36,886 nucleotides of DNA from 66-474 sp035606235 (GCA_035606235.1 DATNFU010000047.1:1-36886); one strand, 5' to 3'; positions 1 to 8,750 are shown, numbered from the stretch's first letter. The notes: generated by a model not told the origin, from the sequence alone. Program-made: numbers and translations.

Positions 1-130
1 GAAACGGTTTGCGCATCGTGAAGCTCCCGATGAGGAATTCGCTCAAGCTAGGGAACACGCAGCCTTGCCGCAAGCCGGAATGGGGTGAATGGCGCAATGC
101 GGTGACGAGCGGCGCCGTCGCGGCGATCAA

Positions 131-1021
131 TCAATTGAACAACTGCGGCAAACGGCTGCGATAGCGGCGGCTGAAGTTCACATGGCTGCCGTCCGTGAGC
201 ACGATGCGGTAATCGCCGCTGTCCCACGGCTGGATCTCGCGGACGCGATCCAGATTGACGATATGCCCGCGGTGCACGCGCGCGAAACGCCTCGAATCCA
301 GCTTGCGTTCGAGCGCTGCCAGCGACTCGCGCAGAGGCCATGTCGCGCCCTGCGCATGGATGGTGACGTAATTGCCGTCGGCCTCGATGCGGTCTATGTC
401 GGCCGTGTTGAGGATGAACTCGCGGTTGAGCTTTTTCACCACCAGACGTTCCACCGGCGGGGGTTCCGCTGCGACCGGCTCATTGGCCGCGGCTGTCGCT
501 TCCACCGATGCGGAAGGTGCGATCTGACTTTGCAGCCACAACCTGTAAGTGCGGAACGCCTGCAGGCCGGCCAGGATCAACCCGTAAGTGACGAGATCCT
601 TGCGGTATTCGTAAATCGAGTCGCTGAGCCACGGCCCGAACCGGTAATGGCCACCGAGCATTGCATAGCCGAGTTTGCGCAACAGCACCATGCCGCCGAC
701 GTGGATGACCGAAAACACCGGCGTGACGGCCAGATGCAGCGGGGCCGCCCAGCGCCATGTGTGTGCCGTGATCGGCGCGCGCCGGTGCAGCCAGGCAATC
801 GCTGGAATCAGCGTCCAGATCAGCACTGCGCTTGAGTATTCCCACAGCACCGGCTCCCACCACTGCAACCGTTCGCCCAGGCGCGCGTGGTCGGTCAACG
901 CGGTGAACACGTTCATGGTGCAGATCGCGGCGGTGATGCCGCCGAAAATGGCGATCTGCCACAACGTCACGCGCCGGCGGATGCCGGCCGGTGTGAGCTG
1001 CTGGGTTGCGGATGTCGCCAT
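131..1021 (-). CDS. Membrane-anchored LytTR-family transcriptional regulator
   Basis: The 296-residue protein has two parts. Residues 1-165 hold about four hydrophobic segments (roughly 20-42, 61-78, 94-116 and 142-160). A Pro/Ala-rich linker follows, and residues 190-296 form a LytTR DNA-binding domain, recognisable from 'IEADGNYVTIH' and from 'FARVHRGHIVNLDRV' near 236-250. It has no receiver domain, so it is not a classical LytR/AgrA response regulator. The membrane part probably senses a signal or holds a partner, which is inference. The gene starts 8 bases after the purB stop and is probably co-transcribed with it. The start lacks a clear Shine-Dalgarno sequence, so coupling to purB is possible. 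No sensor kinase is adjacent. Target genes cannot be told from the sequence. The 130 bases beyond its stop show no assignable gene. Confidence 0.85.
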   Translation of the reverse strand: MATSATQQLTPAGIRRRVTLWQIAIFGGITAAICTMNVFTALTDHARLGERLQWWEPVLWEYSSAVLIWTLIPAIAWLHRRAPITAHTWRWAAPLHLAVTPVFSVIHVGGMVLLRKLGYAMLGGHYRFGPWLSDSIYEYRKDLVTYGLILAGLQAFRTYRLWLQSQIAPSASVEATAAANEPVAAEPPPVERLVVKKLNREFILNTADIDRIEADGNYVTIHAQGATWPLRESLAALERKLDSRRFARVHRGHIVNLDRVREIQPWDSGDYRIVLTDGSHVNFSRRYRSRLPQLFN

Positions 1022-1029
1022 CGCCGCAA

Positions 1030-2397
1030 TCAGATGTCGCGCGCCAGCCCAGCGGCGAGGCCGGTATAAGTGGCGGGCGTCAGTTCGAGAAGGTGCTGCT
1101 TCGCGTCGGCAGGAAGTGCCAGCGAGCCGATGAACTCGCGCAGCGATTCGCGCGTGATGCCCTTGCCGCGCGTCAGTGCCTTCAGTTGCTCGTACGGCTC
1201 CGGCAGGCCATGGCGGCGCATCACCGTCTGGATCGCTTCGGCCAGCACTTCCCAGCTTGCGTCGAGATCGGCGGCGATGCGTGCTTCGTGCACCTGCAAC
1301 TTGTTCAATCCCCGCGACAGCGCATCGAAGGCGACCAGCGTGTGGCCGAACGCGGTGCCGAGGGCGCGCAGCACGGTGGAATCGGTGAGGTCGCGCTGCC
1401 AGCGGCTGATCGGCAGCTTCTCGCTGAAGTGGCCGAACAGCGCGTTGGCGACGCCGAAATTGCCCTCGGCGTTTTCGAAATCAATCGGATTGACCTTGTG
1501 CGGCATGGTCGAGGAACCGACTTCGCCGGCCTTCAACTGCTGGCGGAAGTAACCGAGCGAGATGTAGCCCCAGACGTCGCGCGCGAGATCGATCAGGATG
1601 GTATTGATGCGGCGCGCGCAGTCGCACAGTTCGGCGATGCCGTCGTGCGGTTCGATCTGCGTCGTGTATTCGTTCCATTGCAGGCCGAGCGACTCGACGA
1701 ACTGCTTCGACAGCGCGCGCCAGTCCACCTCGGGATAGGCGATCACATGTGCGTTGAAATTGCCGACCGCGCCGTTGATCTTGCCGAGAATCGTGGTCGC
1801 AGCGAGTTGCGCGCGCTGCCGTTGCAGGCGCGCCACCACGTTCGCCAGTTCCTTGCCCAGCGTGGTCGGCGAGGCGGTCTGGCCATGCGTGCGTGAGAGC
1901 ATCGGCAGCGCGGCGTTCGCGTGTGCGAGTTCGCGCAGCCTGGTGATGAGCGCATCGAGCGCGGGCAACAGCACCGCGTCCCGCCCATCGCGCAGCATCA
2001 GCGCGGAGGAAAGATTGTTGACGTCCTCGCTGGTGCAGGCGAAGTGCACGAACTCCTTTGCTTGCGGAAGCCACGAGATCTCGCCTATGCGTTCCTTGAC
2101 GAAGTATTCGACCGCCTTGACGTCGTGGTTGGTGGTCGCCTCGATCTGCTTGATGCGCGCGGCATCCTGCAATGAAAACTCGTCGGCGATTTGCTTCAGC
2201 GCGATCTGCGCAGATGGGATCCACGGCGGCAATTCGGTGATGCCCGGATGCGCGGCCAGGGCCAGCAGCCATTCGATTTCCACCCGCACGCGGCACCTGA
2301 TCAGCCCGTACTCGCTGAAGATCGGCCGCAGCGGGTCGACCTTGGCGGCGTAGCGGCCGTCGAGCGGAGAAAGGGCGGTGAGGGGATCGAGTGGCAT
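1030..2397 (-). CDS. purB: Adenylosuccinate lyase
   Basis: This enzyme of the fumarase/aspartase superfamily works in the cytoplasm. It cleaves SAICAR to AICAR plus fumarate and adenylosuccinate to AMP plus fumarate in purine synthesis. The 455 residues match the E. coli PurB length (about 456). The N-terminus 'LTALSPLDGRYAAKV' is typical of PurB, and the superfamily signature 'SSTMPHKVNPIDFEN' lies near residues 290-305. The ATG at 2397 is the natural family start. It is transcribed divergently from fumC, and the two genes are separated by only 113 bases. A LytTR gene follows 8 bases after its stop. Confidence 0.97.
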   Translation of the reverse strand: MPLDPLTALSPLDGRYAAKVDPLRPIFSEYGLIRCRVRVEIEWLLALAAHPGITELPPWIPSAQIALKQIADEFSLQDAARIKQIEATTNHDVKAVEYFVKERIGEISWLPQAKEFVHFACTSEDVNNLSSALMLRDGRDAVLLPALDALITRLRELAHANAALPMLSRTHGQTASPTTLGKELANVVARLQRQRAQLAATTILGKINGAVGNFNAHVIAYPEVDWRALSKQFVESLGLQWNEYTTQIEPHDGIAELCDCARRINTILIDLARDVWGYISLGYFRQQLKAGEVGSSTMPHKVNPIDFENAEGNFGVANALFGHFSEKLPISRWQRDLTDSTVLRALGTAFGHTLVAFDALSRGLNKLQVHEARIAADLDASWEVLAEAIQTVMRRHGLPEPYEQLKALTRGKGITRESLREFIGSLALPADAKQHLLELTPATYTGLAAGLARDI

Positions 2398-2424
2398 GTC
2401 GGTTCCGGGTTTCGATCAACGCGC

Positions 2425-2478
2425 ATTGTAGCGGCGCCGACACCTGAGTGAGGGCTGCAGGCAAGTGCGCGCTATACT
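2425..2478. promoter_or_regulatory. Divergent purB / fumC promoter region (candidate -10 boxes)
   Basis: On the minus strand a TACAAT hexamer (2425-2430) lies 28 bases before the purB ATG. On the plus strand a TATACT hexamer (2473-2478) lies 33 bases before the fumC ATG. Both are good -10 matches and both predict short leaders of about 20-26 bases. No convincing -35 hexamer is visible for either, so these are candidates only. Confidence 0.35.
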
Positions 2479-2510
2479 TTCCGGCTGTCATTCCCTCGGA
2501 GACGCCAGCA

Positions 2511-3905
2511 ATGCCGAACTTCCGCACCGAGCGCGACAGTATGGGCGACCTGCAAGTCCCCGCCGACGCGCTGTGGGGCGCGCAGACCCAGCGCGCGGTC
2601 GAGAACTTCCCGATTTCAGGCTTGACCCTGCCGCGCGAATTCATCGGGGCGCTCGGCTTGATCAAGGCTTGCGCCGCCGCGGCCAATCTCAAGCTCGGCC
2701 ATCTGAAACCGAAACAGGCGCAGGCGATCGGCAAGGCTGCGCAGCGCGTGATCGAAGGCTCGCTGGATGCGCAGTTCCCGATCGATATTTTCCAGACCGG
2801 CTCAGGCACTTCGTCCAACATGAATGCCAACGAGGTGATTGCGCACGTTGCCAGCGCCGCCTCGAAGGTGAAAATCCATCCCAACGATCACGTCAACTAC
2901 GGACAGAGTTCCAACGACGTGATCCCGACCGCGATCAACGTGAGCGCCGCACTCGCCGCGCATGAGCAGTTGCTGCCGGCGTTGAAGCATCTGCGCAAGA
3001 CGCTGGACAAGCGCGCGCGCGAATTGCGCAACGTCGCCAAGACCGGCCGCACGCATTTGATGGATGCGATGCCGGTGACCTTCGGCCAGGAACTTTCAGG
3101 CTGGTCGGCGCAGATCGCATCGGCGATCGAGCGCATCGAGGATGCATTGAAACGCGTTCGCCGTTTGCCGCAAGGCGGCACGGCGGTCGGCACCGGCATC
3201 AATGCCGATCCGAAATTCGCGGCGGCGATCTGTTCGGAGTTGTCGAAGGCCACCGGCGTGAAGTTCGCGCCGCTGGACAATTTCTTCGAAGGCATGTCGG
3301 CGCAGGATGCGGCGGTGGAGTTGTCGGGCCAGTTGAAAACGCTGGCCTGCGCGCTGATGAAGATCAGCAACGACCTGCGCTGGATGAATTCCGGCCCGCT
3401 CGCGGGCTTGGGCGAAATCGAATTGCCGGCGCTGCAGCCGGGCTCCTCGATCATGCCCGGCAAGGTCAACCCGGTGATTCCGGAAGCGATGACGATGGTG
3501 TGCGCGCAGGTGATCGGCAACGACGCCACGATCACCCTCGCCGGCGCCAGCGGCAATTTCCAGTTGAACGTGATGCTGCCGGTGATCGCCTACAACCTGC
3601 TGCAGTCCATTTCGATCCTGGCGAATGCTTCGCGCCTGCTGGCCGACAAGGCGATTGCCGGATTCAAGGTCAACAGCGCGCGCGTCAAGCAGGCGCTGGC
3701 GCTGAATCCGATCCTGGTCACCGCGCTGAATCCGGTGATCGGTTACGAGAAGGGCGCGGCCACGGCCAAGCAGGCCTACAAGCAGAAGCGGCCGATCCTG
3801 GATGTCGCGCTGGAGACGACCGGGCTGTCGAAGCAGCAACTGCAAAAGCTGCTGGATCCGCTTGCGCTGACGCGCGGCGGCATCCATGGAGGATCCGGCG
3901 GGTGA
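2511..3905 (+). CDS. fumC: Class II fumarate hydratase
   Basis: Class II fumarase interconverts fumarate and L-malate in the TCA cycle and is an iron-independent, oxygen-stable homotetramer. The 464 residues match the family length (E. coli FumC 467). The N-terminus 'FRTERDSMGDLQVPADALWG', the 'GQSSNDVIPT' segment and the signature 'GSSIMPGKVNP' near residue 311 are all diagnostic. The open frame extends upstream to 2448, but homologues begin at 'MPNFRTERD', and a GGAG motif sits about 8-12 bases before the ATG at 2511. It is divergent from purB. Both enzymes belong to the same superfamily and handle fumarate, but no functional coupling is claimed. Confidence 0.97.
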   Translation: MPNFRTERDSMGDLQVPADALWGAQTQRAVENFPISGLTLPREFIGALGLIKACAAAANLKLGHLKPKQAQAIGKAAQRVIEGSLDAQFPIDIFQTGSGTSSNMNANEVIAHVASAASKVKIHPNDHVNYGQSSNDVIPTAINVSAALAAHEQLLPALKHLRKTLDKRARELRNVAKTGRTHLMDAMPVTFGQELSGWSAQIASAIERIEDALKRVRRLPQGGTAVGTGINADPKFAAAICSELSKATGVKFAPLDNFFEGMSAQDAAVELSGQLKTLACALMKISNDLRWMNSGPLAGLGEIELPALQPGSSIMPGKVNPVIPEAMTMVCAQVIGNDATITLAGASGNFQLNVMLPVIAYNLLQSISILANASRLLADKAIAGFKVNSARVKQALALNPILVTALNPVIGYEKGAATAKQAYKQKRPILDVALETTGLSKQQLQKLLDPLALTRGGIHGGSGG

Positions 3906-4169
3906 GTCGGAATCTGCGCAAAATGCGTCGAATGGCATCTCGCGTCGACGCCACGGCGCGCAGGAATGCGCCCGAAGGCGCGGATAATGCACGCGCAGGA
4001 AGTGCGGGCGGGGAAACGCATCAGGGATGATTGCTTGCGAAAAGATCGAGCAGCGCAATCGTTGTTGTGGCAGGACGAAAATTTTCATGGACGAGTGACT
4101 TGCGGCACTGCCGCGCATTTATTCGCGCGCGATGCTGCGCAACAAGCATTCTCGTTGGGGTAAGCAGTC

Positions 4170-5405
4170 ATGAAACGCACATTCTTGAAGCATGCATTGT
4201 GGACGGCACTGTTCGTTGCCGGTGGCGCGCTGGCGCAGGATGCCGCGATCAGCGGCGCGGATTTCACGCACGGCAAGGCCGACGCGCAACTGGCTGCGAT
4301 CGGCAACAAGGCCGCGGCCCAGGGCAAGGTGGTGGTCGTCACCGCGCCGTCGTACTGGCAGGCCAAGGTAGCTGCCAGGATTCGCGCGGGCGGACACGGC
4401 AAGCCGGTCGCGATCCGTTTCTCCAATGGCTTTTATGAAAACGTACTGGTGCGCACCGAAGCCGCCGCGCCCGTGGAAGCCGCGGCCAAACCGGAAACCA
4501 GGGTGGCCGTGCAGCCTGAGGCAAAAGCAAAGGCGCAACCCAAACCCGCGCCGAAGGTGGTCAAAGCCGAACCCAAGCCGACCATCCAGCCTGCGCCGAA
4601 GCTTGCGGTTGCACCGCCGGTGCAGGCGAAGCCGCAAGCCGTAGCGCCTGCGATGCAACCGGTGGTGCAGAGGCCGGTCGCGAGCATCCAGACGCCGGCC
4701 GCCGCCGCGCCACGGCCTGCCACCGACATCGTCGTGATGCCGCAGGTATCGCATCAGCCCGCGGTGGTGCCGATCCCGACCGCGGCAATCAATGCGGCTG
4801 GCGTCCAACCGATGTCGTCAGGCTCACCGGGCAGCACCGGTGTATCGGTGCGTCAGCGCATGCTGGCCACGTTGAATAACGGCCGACCGGCGATGGGCTC
4901 GCTCACCGAAGCGCAACTGCAGCCGGGCGATCAGGTCTACAGCGATGGCGGCACGCTCGCGATGGTGCGAATGGAAGGCCTGCATCGCGATCTGTATTGG
5001 CTGCAAGGCTCGGTCGATCTGCAACGGGTGCAATTCATGCCACAGGGCGATGGTCGTTATGCGGTGACCGGCACGATCGATCCGAAGGCGCCGGCTGCGC
5101 ATCGCGCCAACTCGGCCGGGGCGCATCACGTGATCGTCGCGCGTGTTCCGGCATCCGGGGCTACGGGGCGCACTCGGCTGGAGCAGCAATACAACAACGG
5201 GCAGCCGATCAGCGCCAGCTTGAACCTCGGCCAATTGCAGCCGGAGGATCGGCTGGTGGTGGAGGGCGAAAACATCCTGGTGGCGCGCCGCGAGGGCAAC
5301 AGCATGGTGCGCTACTGGCTGGAGGGCTCGATCGATCTTGGCCAGAGCGGCTTGCAGAAAGTGGACGCGAATATTTACCGGGTGACTGGCAATAGCCTGC
5401 ATTGA
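4170..5405 (+). CDS. Secreted hypothetical protein with Pro/Ala/Lys linker and a duplicated C-terminal module
   Basis: I do not recognise this 411-residue protein. Residues 1-22 (basic start, hydrophobic core, then 'GGALAQDAA') look like a cleavable Sec signal peptide, so it is probably periplasmic. Residues 23-95 are a small domain. Residues about 96-215 are a low-complexity Pro/Ala/Lys/Val linker, of the kind that spans periplasm or peptidoglycan. Residues about 228-303 and 330-411 are two copies of one module. Both have 'NNG(R/Q)P', a 'LQPxD' turn and 'YWL(Q/E)GS(V/I)DL', and both end 'xYxVTG'. The 264 bases upstream contain no other gene or obvious promoter. A hairpin between this stop and the convergent lipoprotein gene could terminate both. 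Function is unknown; an envelope-associated role is inferred from the signal peptide and linker. Confidence 0.8.
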   Translation: MKRTFLKHALWTALFVAGGALAQDAAISGADFTHGKADAQLAAIGNKAAAQGKVVVVTAPSYWQAKVAARIRAGGHGKPVAIRFSNGFYENVLVRTEAAAPVEAAAKPETRVAVQPEAKAKAQPKPAPKVVKAEPKPTIQPAPKLAVAPPVQAKPQAVAPAMQPVVQRPVASIQTPAAAAPRPATDIVVMPQVSHQPAVVPIPTAAINAAGVQPMSSGSPGSTGVSVRQRMLATLNNGRPAMGSLTEAQLQPGDQVYSDGGTLAMVRMEGLHRDLYWLQGSVDLQRVQFMPQGDGRYAVTGTIDPKAPAAHRANSAGAHHVIVARVPASGATGRTRLEQQYNNGQPISASLNLGQLQPEDRLVVEGENILVARREGNSMVRYWLEGSIDLGQSGLQKVDANIYRVTGNSLH

Positions 5406-5411
5406 GAGCGG

Positions 5412-5444
5412 GGCGGGAATAGCCGCGAAGCGGCGCATCCCGCC
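5412..5444. terminator. Nested hairpin between convergent genes (possible bidirectional terminator)
   Basis: GGCGGGA (5412-5418) pairs with TCCCGCC (5438-5444), and inside it GCCGC pairs with GCGGC around a GAA loop. It lies in the 56-base gap between two convergent genes. There is no long T-tract on either side, so termination is plausible but not certain. Confidence 0.4.
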
Positions 5445-5461
5445 TTCTCATCGGCCTAGGA

Positions 5462-6127
5462 TTATTGAGCAGTGGACGTGGATGGTGCAGGCGTTCCCAC
5501 CGACGATGAGCTGACGGTATCTCGCACGGCGGCCCGCACGCTATCGCGGATTTCGTCCCTGATCCGGTCGCGGTCCACATCGGCCCGGCGATCCGAATGC
5601 CTGTCGCAACGAATCTCTCCACGGAAGACCGCGTAAGGTTCGAATGCGGGTAGCTGGGTGGCGAGTTGGCTTTGAGTGATCTTCAGGTGCTGGAGATCGC
5701 CGCACAGATGCAGCGCGGCGGTTTCCACAGTCTTGCCGCGCGCATCCATGTCGCGATCGATCTTGTCCGAGTTGCCGGAGAACAGGCCGTCCAGCACGCT
5801 GCCGATCGCGTGCACGCCAAGCGCCGCGCCTGCTTTGCCGGTGGCGATGCCGTCGTCGCGCACGCTCATCGCTTCCCCGTAGAAGTGCTGCAGCAGATCG
5901 CGCTGTGGCGGCGTCAAGGCGATCGCGTTGTCGCCAATGCGGAAGTCGCCGTTCTGGGCGATATGCGCGTCCGGATGGCCAGGCGCAGTCACTACCAGCG
6001 CACCGTTGTCGAAGCTCAAATGCAGGTTCCCGTTGATGTGCGCGTCGAATGAGTCCGTGCCGGAACTGGAGCATGCTGCCAGCGTGGGAGCAAGCAGCAG
6101 CGGCAGCAGGAAGAGTTTCGTGTTCAT
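5462..6127 (-). CDS. Lipoprotein, paralogue of the adjacent upstream lipoprotein (DUF2884/YggN-like)
   Basis: The 221-residue protein starts with a lipoprotein signal ending in the lipobox 'LAAC' (Cys19), so it is predicted to be lipid-anchored. The central part is closely related to the neighbouring lipoprotein at 6213-6842. Shared segments include 'GD(F/L)RIGD', '(V/I)RDDGIATG', 'GAALGVHAIG', 'DKID(R/Q)D(M/I)DAR' and 'QLPAF(E/R)PYAVF'. The two differ at the tail, which here is an Arg/Asp-rich helical stretch (residues about 178-205) and then Ser/Thr. The pattern resembles the DUF2884 (YggN) family of unknown function, by my recollection. It is the last gene of the probable GntR-ABC operon, 85 bases after its paralogue. 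Confidence 0.8.
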   Translation of the reverse strand: MNTKLFLLPLLLAPTLAACSSSGTDSFDAHINGNLHLSFDNGALVVTAPGHPDAHIAQNGDFRIGDNAIALTPPQRDLLQHFYGEAMSVRDDGIATGKAGAALGVHAIGSVLDGLFSGNSDKIDRDMDARGKTVETAALHLCGDLQHLKITQSQLATQLPAFEPYAVFRGEIRCDRHSDRRADVDRDRIRDEIRDSVRAAVRDTVSSSSVGTPAPSTSTAQ

Positions 6128-6212
6128 GATGTTTTTCCCTGAGCAGAGTTGTCTGCATCAAGCCGCTTCAGCGGCGGATTCACTTTGAAAAGAGACGTGC
6201 CTTTTCTGCGCC

Positions 6213-6842
6213 TCATTGTGTGCCGCTGGCCGAGTGCGATGGCGGCGGCGGTGCTTTCGGCGGCTGCGACGGAACCGGAGGCACGGGTGGTGCCGGGAGT
6301 GGACGATCCGCGTCGCCGCACTCCATGTCGCCCCCGAAATAATTTATTCCTCCGCCAAACACCGCGTACGGGCGAAAGGCGGGCAGTTGTGCCGCAATCT
6401 CGTCTTGGGTTGCCTTCACTTGCCCCAGATCACTGCACAGTCGTTGCGCGGTGGCTTCGACGGTCTTGCTTCGCGCATCGATGTCCTGGTCGATCTTGTC
6501 AGGTGTGCCGGCGACCAGATTGCCAAAAGCGGTGCCGATCGCGTGTACGCCCAGCGCCGCGCCCTGGTTGCCGGTGGCGATGCCGTCGTCGCGTATCGCG
6601 AGCACCTCGCTGTAGTAGCGCTTCAGCAGCGCGCGTTGCGTCGGATTGACCGCGACCGCGCTGTCGCCGATGCGCAGATCGCCTTCCGTGCTGATCTGTG
6701 CATCGGGCCTGGCCGGCGTCTTCACCACCAGCGCGTTGCCGGCGAACGAAACGTATTGACCCGAGGGGGAGTGGCCGTGGTTGGAACAGCCGGCCAGCGC
6801 GGGCGCGAGCAACAGCGGCAGCAGCAGGAATTTCGATTGCAT
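6213..6842 (-). CDS. Lipoprotein, first of a tandem paralogous pair (DUF2884/YggN-like)
   Basis: The 209-residue protein has a signal peptide and lipobox 'LAGC' (Cys18). The ATG at 6842 is chosen because GGGGGAG lies 5 bases upstream and the signal peptide begins there; the frame is open to 6902. The core is homologous to the following lipoprotein, while the C-terminus is a Pro-rich tail (residues about 175-209). A Cys in 'LCSDL' and a later Cys in 'MECGD' have counterparts in the paralogue and could form a disulphide. It starts 16 bases after the ABC permease stop, so it almost certainly belongs to the same transcript. That suggests it is an accessory envelope component of the ABC system. 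Function is unknown. Confidence 0.82.
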   Translation of the reverse strand: MQSKFLLLPLLLAPALAGCSNHGHSPSGQYVSFAGNALVVKTPARPDAQISTEGDLRIGDSAVAVNPTQRALLKRYYSEVLAIRDDGIATGNQGAALGVHAIGTAFGNLVAGTPDKIDQDIDARSKTVEATAQRLCSDLGQVKATQDEIAAQLPAFRPYAVFGGGINYFGGDMECGDADRPLPAPPVPPVPSQPPKAPPPPSHSASGTQ

Positions 6843-6858
6843 GGTGCTCCCCCGGGTC

Positions 6859-7842
6859 TCAGGCTTCGTCGCGCCAGCGGCGGAACCAGATGGCCGCGAC
6901 AATCAGGGCGACGCCCACCGCGGCGCCGATCCACATGTTCGGCGTGGTCAGTGCCCGGCCCATGGCTTCGTAGCTCAGCAGGCCCTGCGTCACTATTTCG
7001 CCGTGATGGACGGGGAACCCGGCGCCGCCGACTTGCGGCGCTACCCAACTGCCGGGAATCACGCTGAACAACGCGCGGCCGAACAGGTCCCGCCAGTAGA
7101 ACGTTTCGCCAATGTGCGGCAGATCGAGCAGGCCAACCCACAGATTCAGCACGCCGACGATCAGCGGGACAATGATGGCCCACAGGAACGGCTTGCTGCG
7201 CACGGCGGAGGACCACAGCAGCAACCAGCCGACGGTCGGCAGCGCCCAGATCGCGCTGACCGGGATCGAGACCAGCATCCGGAACCACAGCGCAAACGGA
7301 TCGGTGTGCAGCCACAGCAGCGGAATCGGGTTGGCGCCATGGCCGAGCAGCCACAGGCTGATCAGCACCTGCAGGGCAAGGTAGCCGGCGAGCACCACCA
7401 CGGCTGCGATCAGCGGCGCGATGATGATCGCGGAGAACGCCTTCGACAGCACCGTGCCGGTGTCCGACAGCGGCAGCGATTTCCAGAACAGGATGCTGCG
7501 ATCCTTGCGGTCGTCGTACAGCGCGCCCAGCATATAGAAGAAGATCACGAAGCTGAGCACGATGCCGACGATCAGAGCGAAGGCGGACATCGTTGCGTCA
7601 AGCCCTTGCACCAGGTTCACCGAGTCGTGCGACGCGGCGCTTTGCAGGATGCGATCCAGCGAAATGCCCATCTGCACGTGATCCCCGCTCATCCGCGAGC
7701 TCAGGACTTCACCCGCGATCATGCCGAGGATGGTCAGGATCAGGATCGCCGCCGCGGCCCAGAACGGCGCCCATAGGAAACCGCGTCGTGATTCCCAGTA
7801 CTCGCGCTTCACCTGCCAGCCGAATGTCGTCATGGCGCTCAT
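6859..7842 (-). CDS. ABC transporter permease (ABC-2 type), YtrA-operon class
   Basis: The 327-residue inner-membrane protein has about six hydrophobic segments, including 'APFWAAAAILILTILGMIAG', 'FALIVGIVLSFVIFFYMLGA' and 'AVGVALIVAAIWF'. A large extracytoplasmic loop lies between the first two, and the layout fits an ABC-2 type permease. The motif 'LYDDRKDRSILFWKSLPLSD' after the second segment is typical of permeases paired with YtrB/CcmA-like ATPases. Its ATG overlaps the ATPase stop codon (ATGA at 7839-7842), so the two subunits are translationally coupled and very likely form one complex. The substrate is unknown. Systems of this class are often linked to envelope stress or export of cell-wall-active compounds, which is family knowledge rather than something shown here. 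Confidence 0.88.
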   Translation of the reverse strand: MSAMTTFGWQVKREYWESRRGFLWAPFWAAAAILILTILGMIAGEVLSSRMSGDHVQMGISLDRILQSAASHDSVNLVQGLDATMSAFALIVGIVLSFVIFFYMLGALYDDRKDRSILFWKSLPLSDTGTVLSKAFSAIIIAPLIAAVVVLAGYLALQVLISLWLLGHGANPIPLLWLHTDPFALWFRMLVSIPVSAIWALPTVGWLLLWSSAVRSKPFLWAIIVPLIVGVLNLWVGLLDLPHIGETFYWRDLFGRALFSVIPGSWVAPQVGGAGFPVHHGEIVTQGLLSYEAMGRALTTPNMWIGAAVGVALIVAAIWFRRWRDEA

Positions 7843-8750
7843 GCGTAGGTCCCTTTCATGGTGGCGACGAACAGGTCGGCGACCGAAGGCCGCCGCACTT
7901 CGCCGAGTTCGGCGAGCTTCGCGTGATCGATGCCGTCGAACAGGAAGATGCTTTTGCCGAATACCTGGCGTTCATCCATCGGATGCAGCGCGCGGGCTGC
8001 TTCCGCGCGGTCGGCATTGACCAGCACTTCGGCGAAGCGCTCGCCGAGCGCATCCATCGGCGTGTCCAGCACGATCTTGCCGTCGCGGATGAACATGAGG
8101 TCGGTCAGGATGTTCTCGATCTCCTCGACCTGATGGGTGGTAACCAGGATGGTTTTGTTCTCATCGAAATAATCTTCGAGCAGCCTCTGATAGAACTGTT
8201 TGCGATAGAGGATGTCCAGGCCGAGCGTGGGTTCGTCCAGCACCAGCAGGCGCGCGTCGATCGCCATCACCAGCGCCAGGTGCAATTGCACGATCATGCC
8301 CTTGGACATCTGTCGCACGCGTTGTTCGGGGCGCAACTTGGTGCGGGCCAGGAAGCGCTCGCATTTGGCGCGATCGAAGCGCGGATGCACGCCGGCGACG
8401 AAATCCATGGCCTCGTCCACGCGGATCCAGCGGGGCAGGGTGGCTACGTCGGCGATGAAGCAGACCTGCTGCATCAGCGCCGGTCGCTCGCGGCGCGGGT
8501 CCATGCCGAGCACGGTCAACTCGCCTTCGAAATCGGTAAGTCCGAGGATCGCCTTCAGTGCCGTGGTCTTGCCCGCACCGTTGGGCCCGATCAGGCCGAC
8601 GATGCGGCCGGCATGCACGTCGAAACGGGTGTGGTCCAGCGCAACGGTCTTGCCGTAGCGCTTGCTCAGACCGGCTGCGTGGATCACCACGGCGCTTGAA
8701 GCCTGGAGATCGGCGTCGTGCTCGGTCGCGGCATTGCTGGTCGCGCTCAT
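7839..8750 (-). CDS. ABC transporter ATP-binding protein
   Basis: The 303-residue nucleotide-binding subunit has Walker A 'GPNGAGKTT' and Walker B 'LLVLDEPTLGLD', with a degenerate signature at 'VRQMSKGMIVQLHLAL' and the H-loop 'ILVTTHQVEEIE'. The signature reads MSKGM rather than LSGGQ, as in other ATPases of the YtrB/EcsA/CcmA group. The start at 8750 is preferred because GAGGAA lies 7 bases before it; the frame is open to 8822. It follows a GntR regulator by 124 bases and overlaps the permease gene by ATGA, forming regulator-ATPase-permease order. The C-terminal 80 residues beyond the core are typical of this exporter group. Confidence 0.92.
   Translation of the reverse strand: MSATSNAATEHDADLQASSAVVIHAAGLSKRYGKTVALDHTRFDVHAGRIVGLIGPNGAGKTTALKAILGLTDFEGELTVLGMDPRRERPALMQQVCFIADVATLPRWIRVDEAMDFVAGVHPRFDRAKCERFLARTKLRPEQRVRQMSKGMIVQLHLALVMAIDARLLVLDEPTLGLDILYRKQFYQRLLEDYFDENKTILVTTHQVEEIENILTDLMFIRDGKIVLDTPMDALGERFAEVLVNADRAEAARALHPMDERQVFGKSIFLFDGIDHAKLAELGEVRRPSVADLFVATMKGTYA

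Noticed and set aside
2448..2510. Upstream extension of fumC to 2448
   Set aside because: It covers the divergent promoter region, has no Shine-Dalgarno, and homologues begin at 2511.
1481..2884. Minus-strand open frame running across the purB-fumC gap
   Set aside because: It is antisense to fumC and out of frame with purB, and its translation has no family features.
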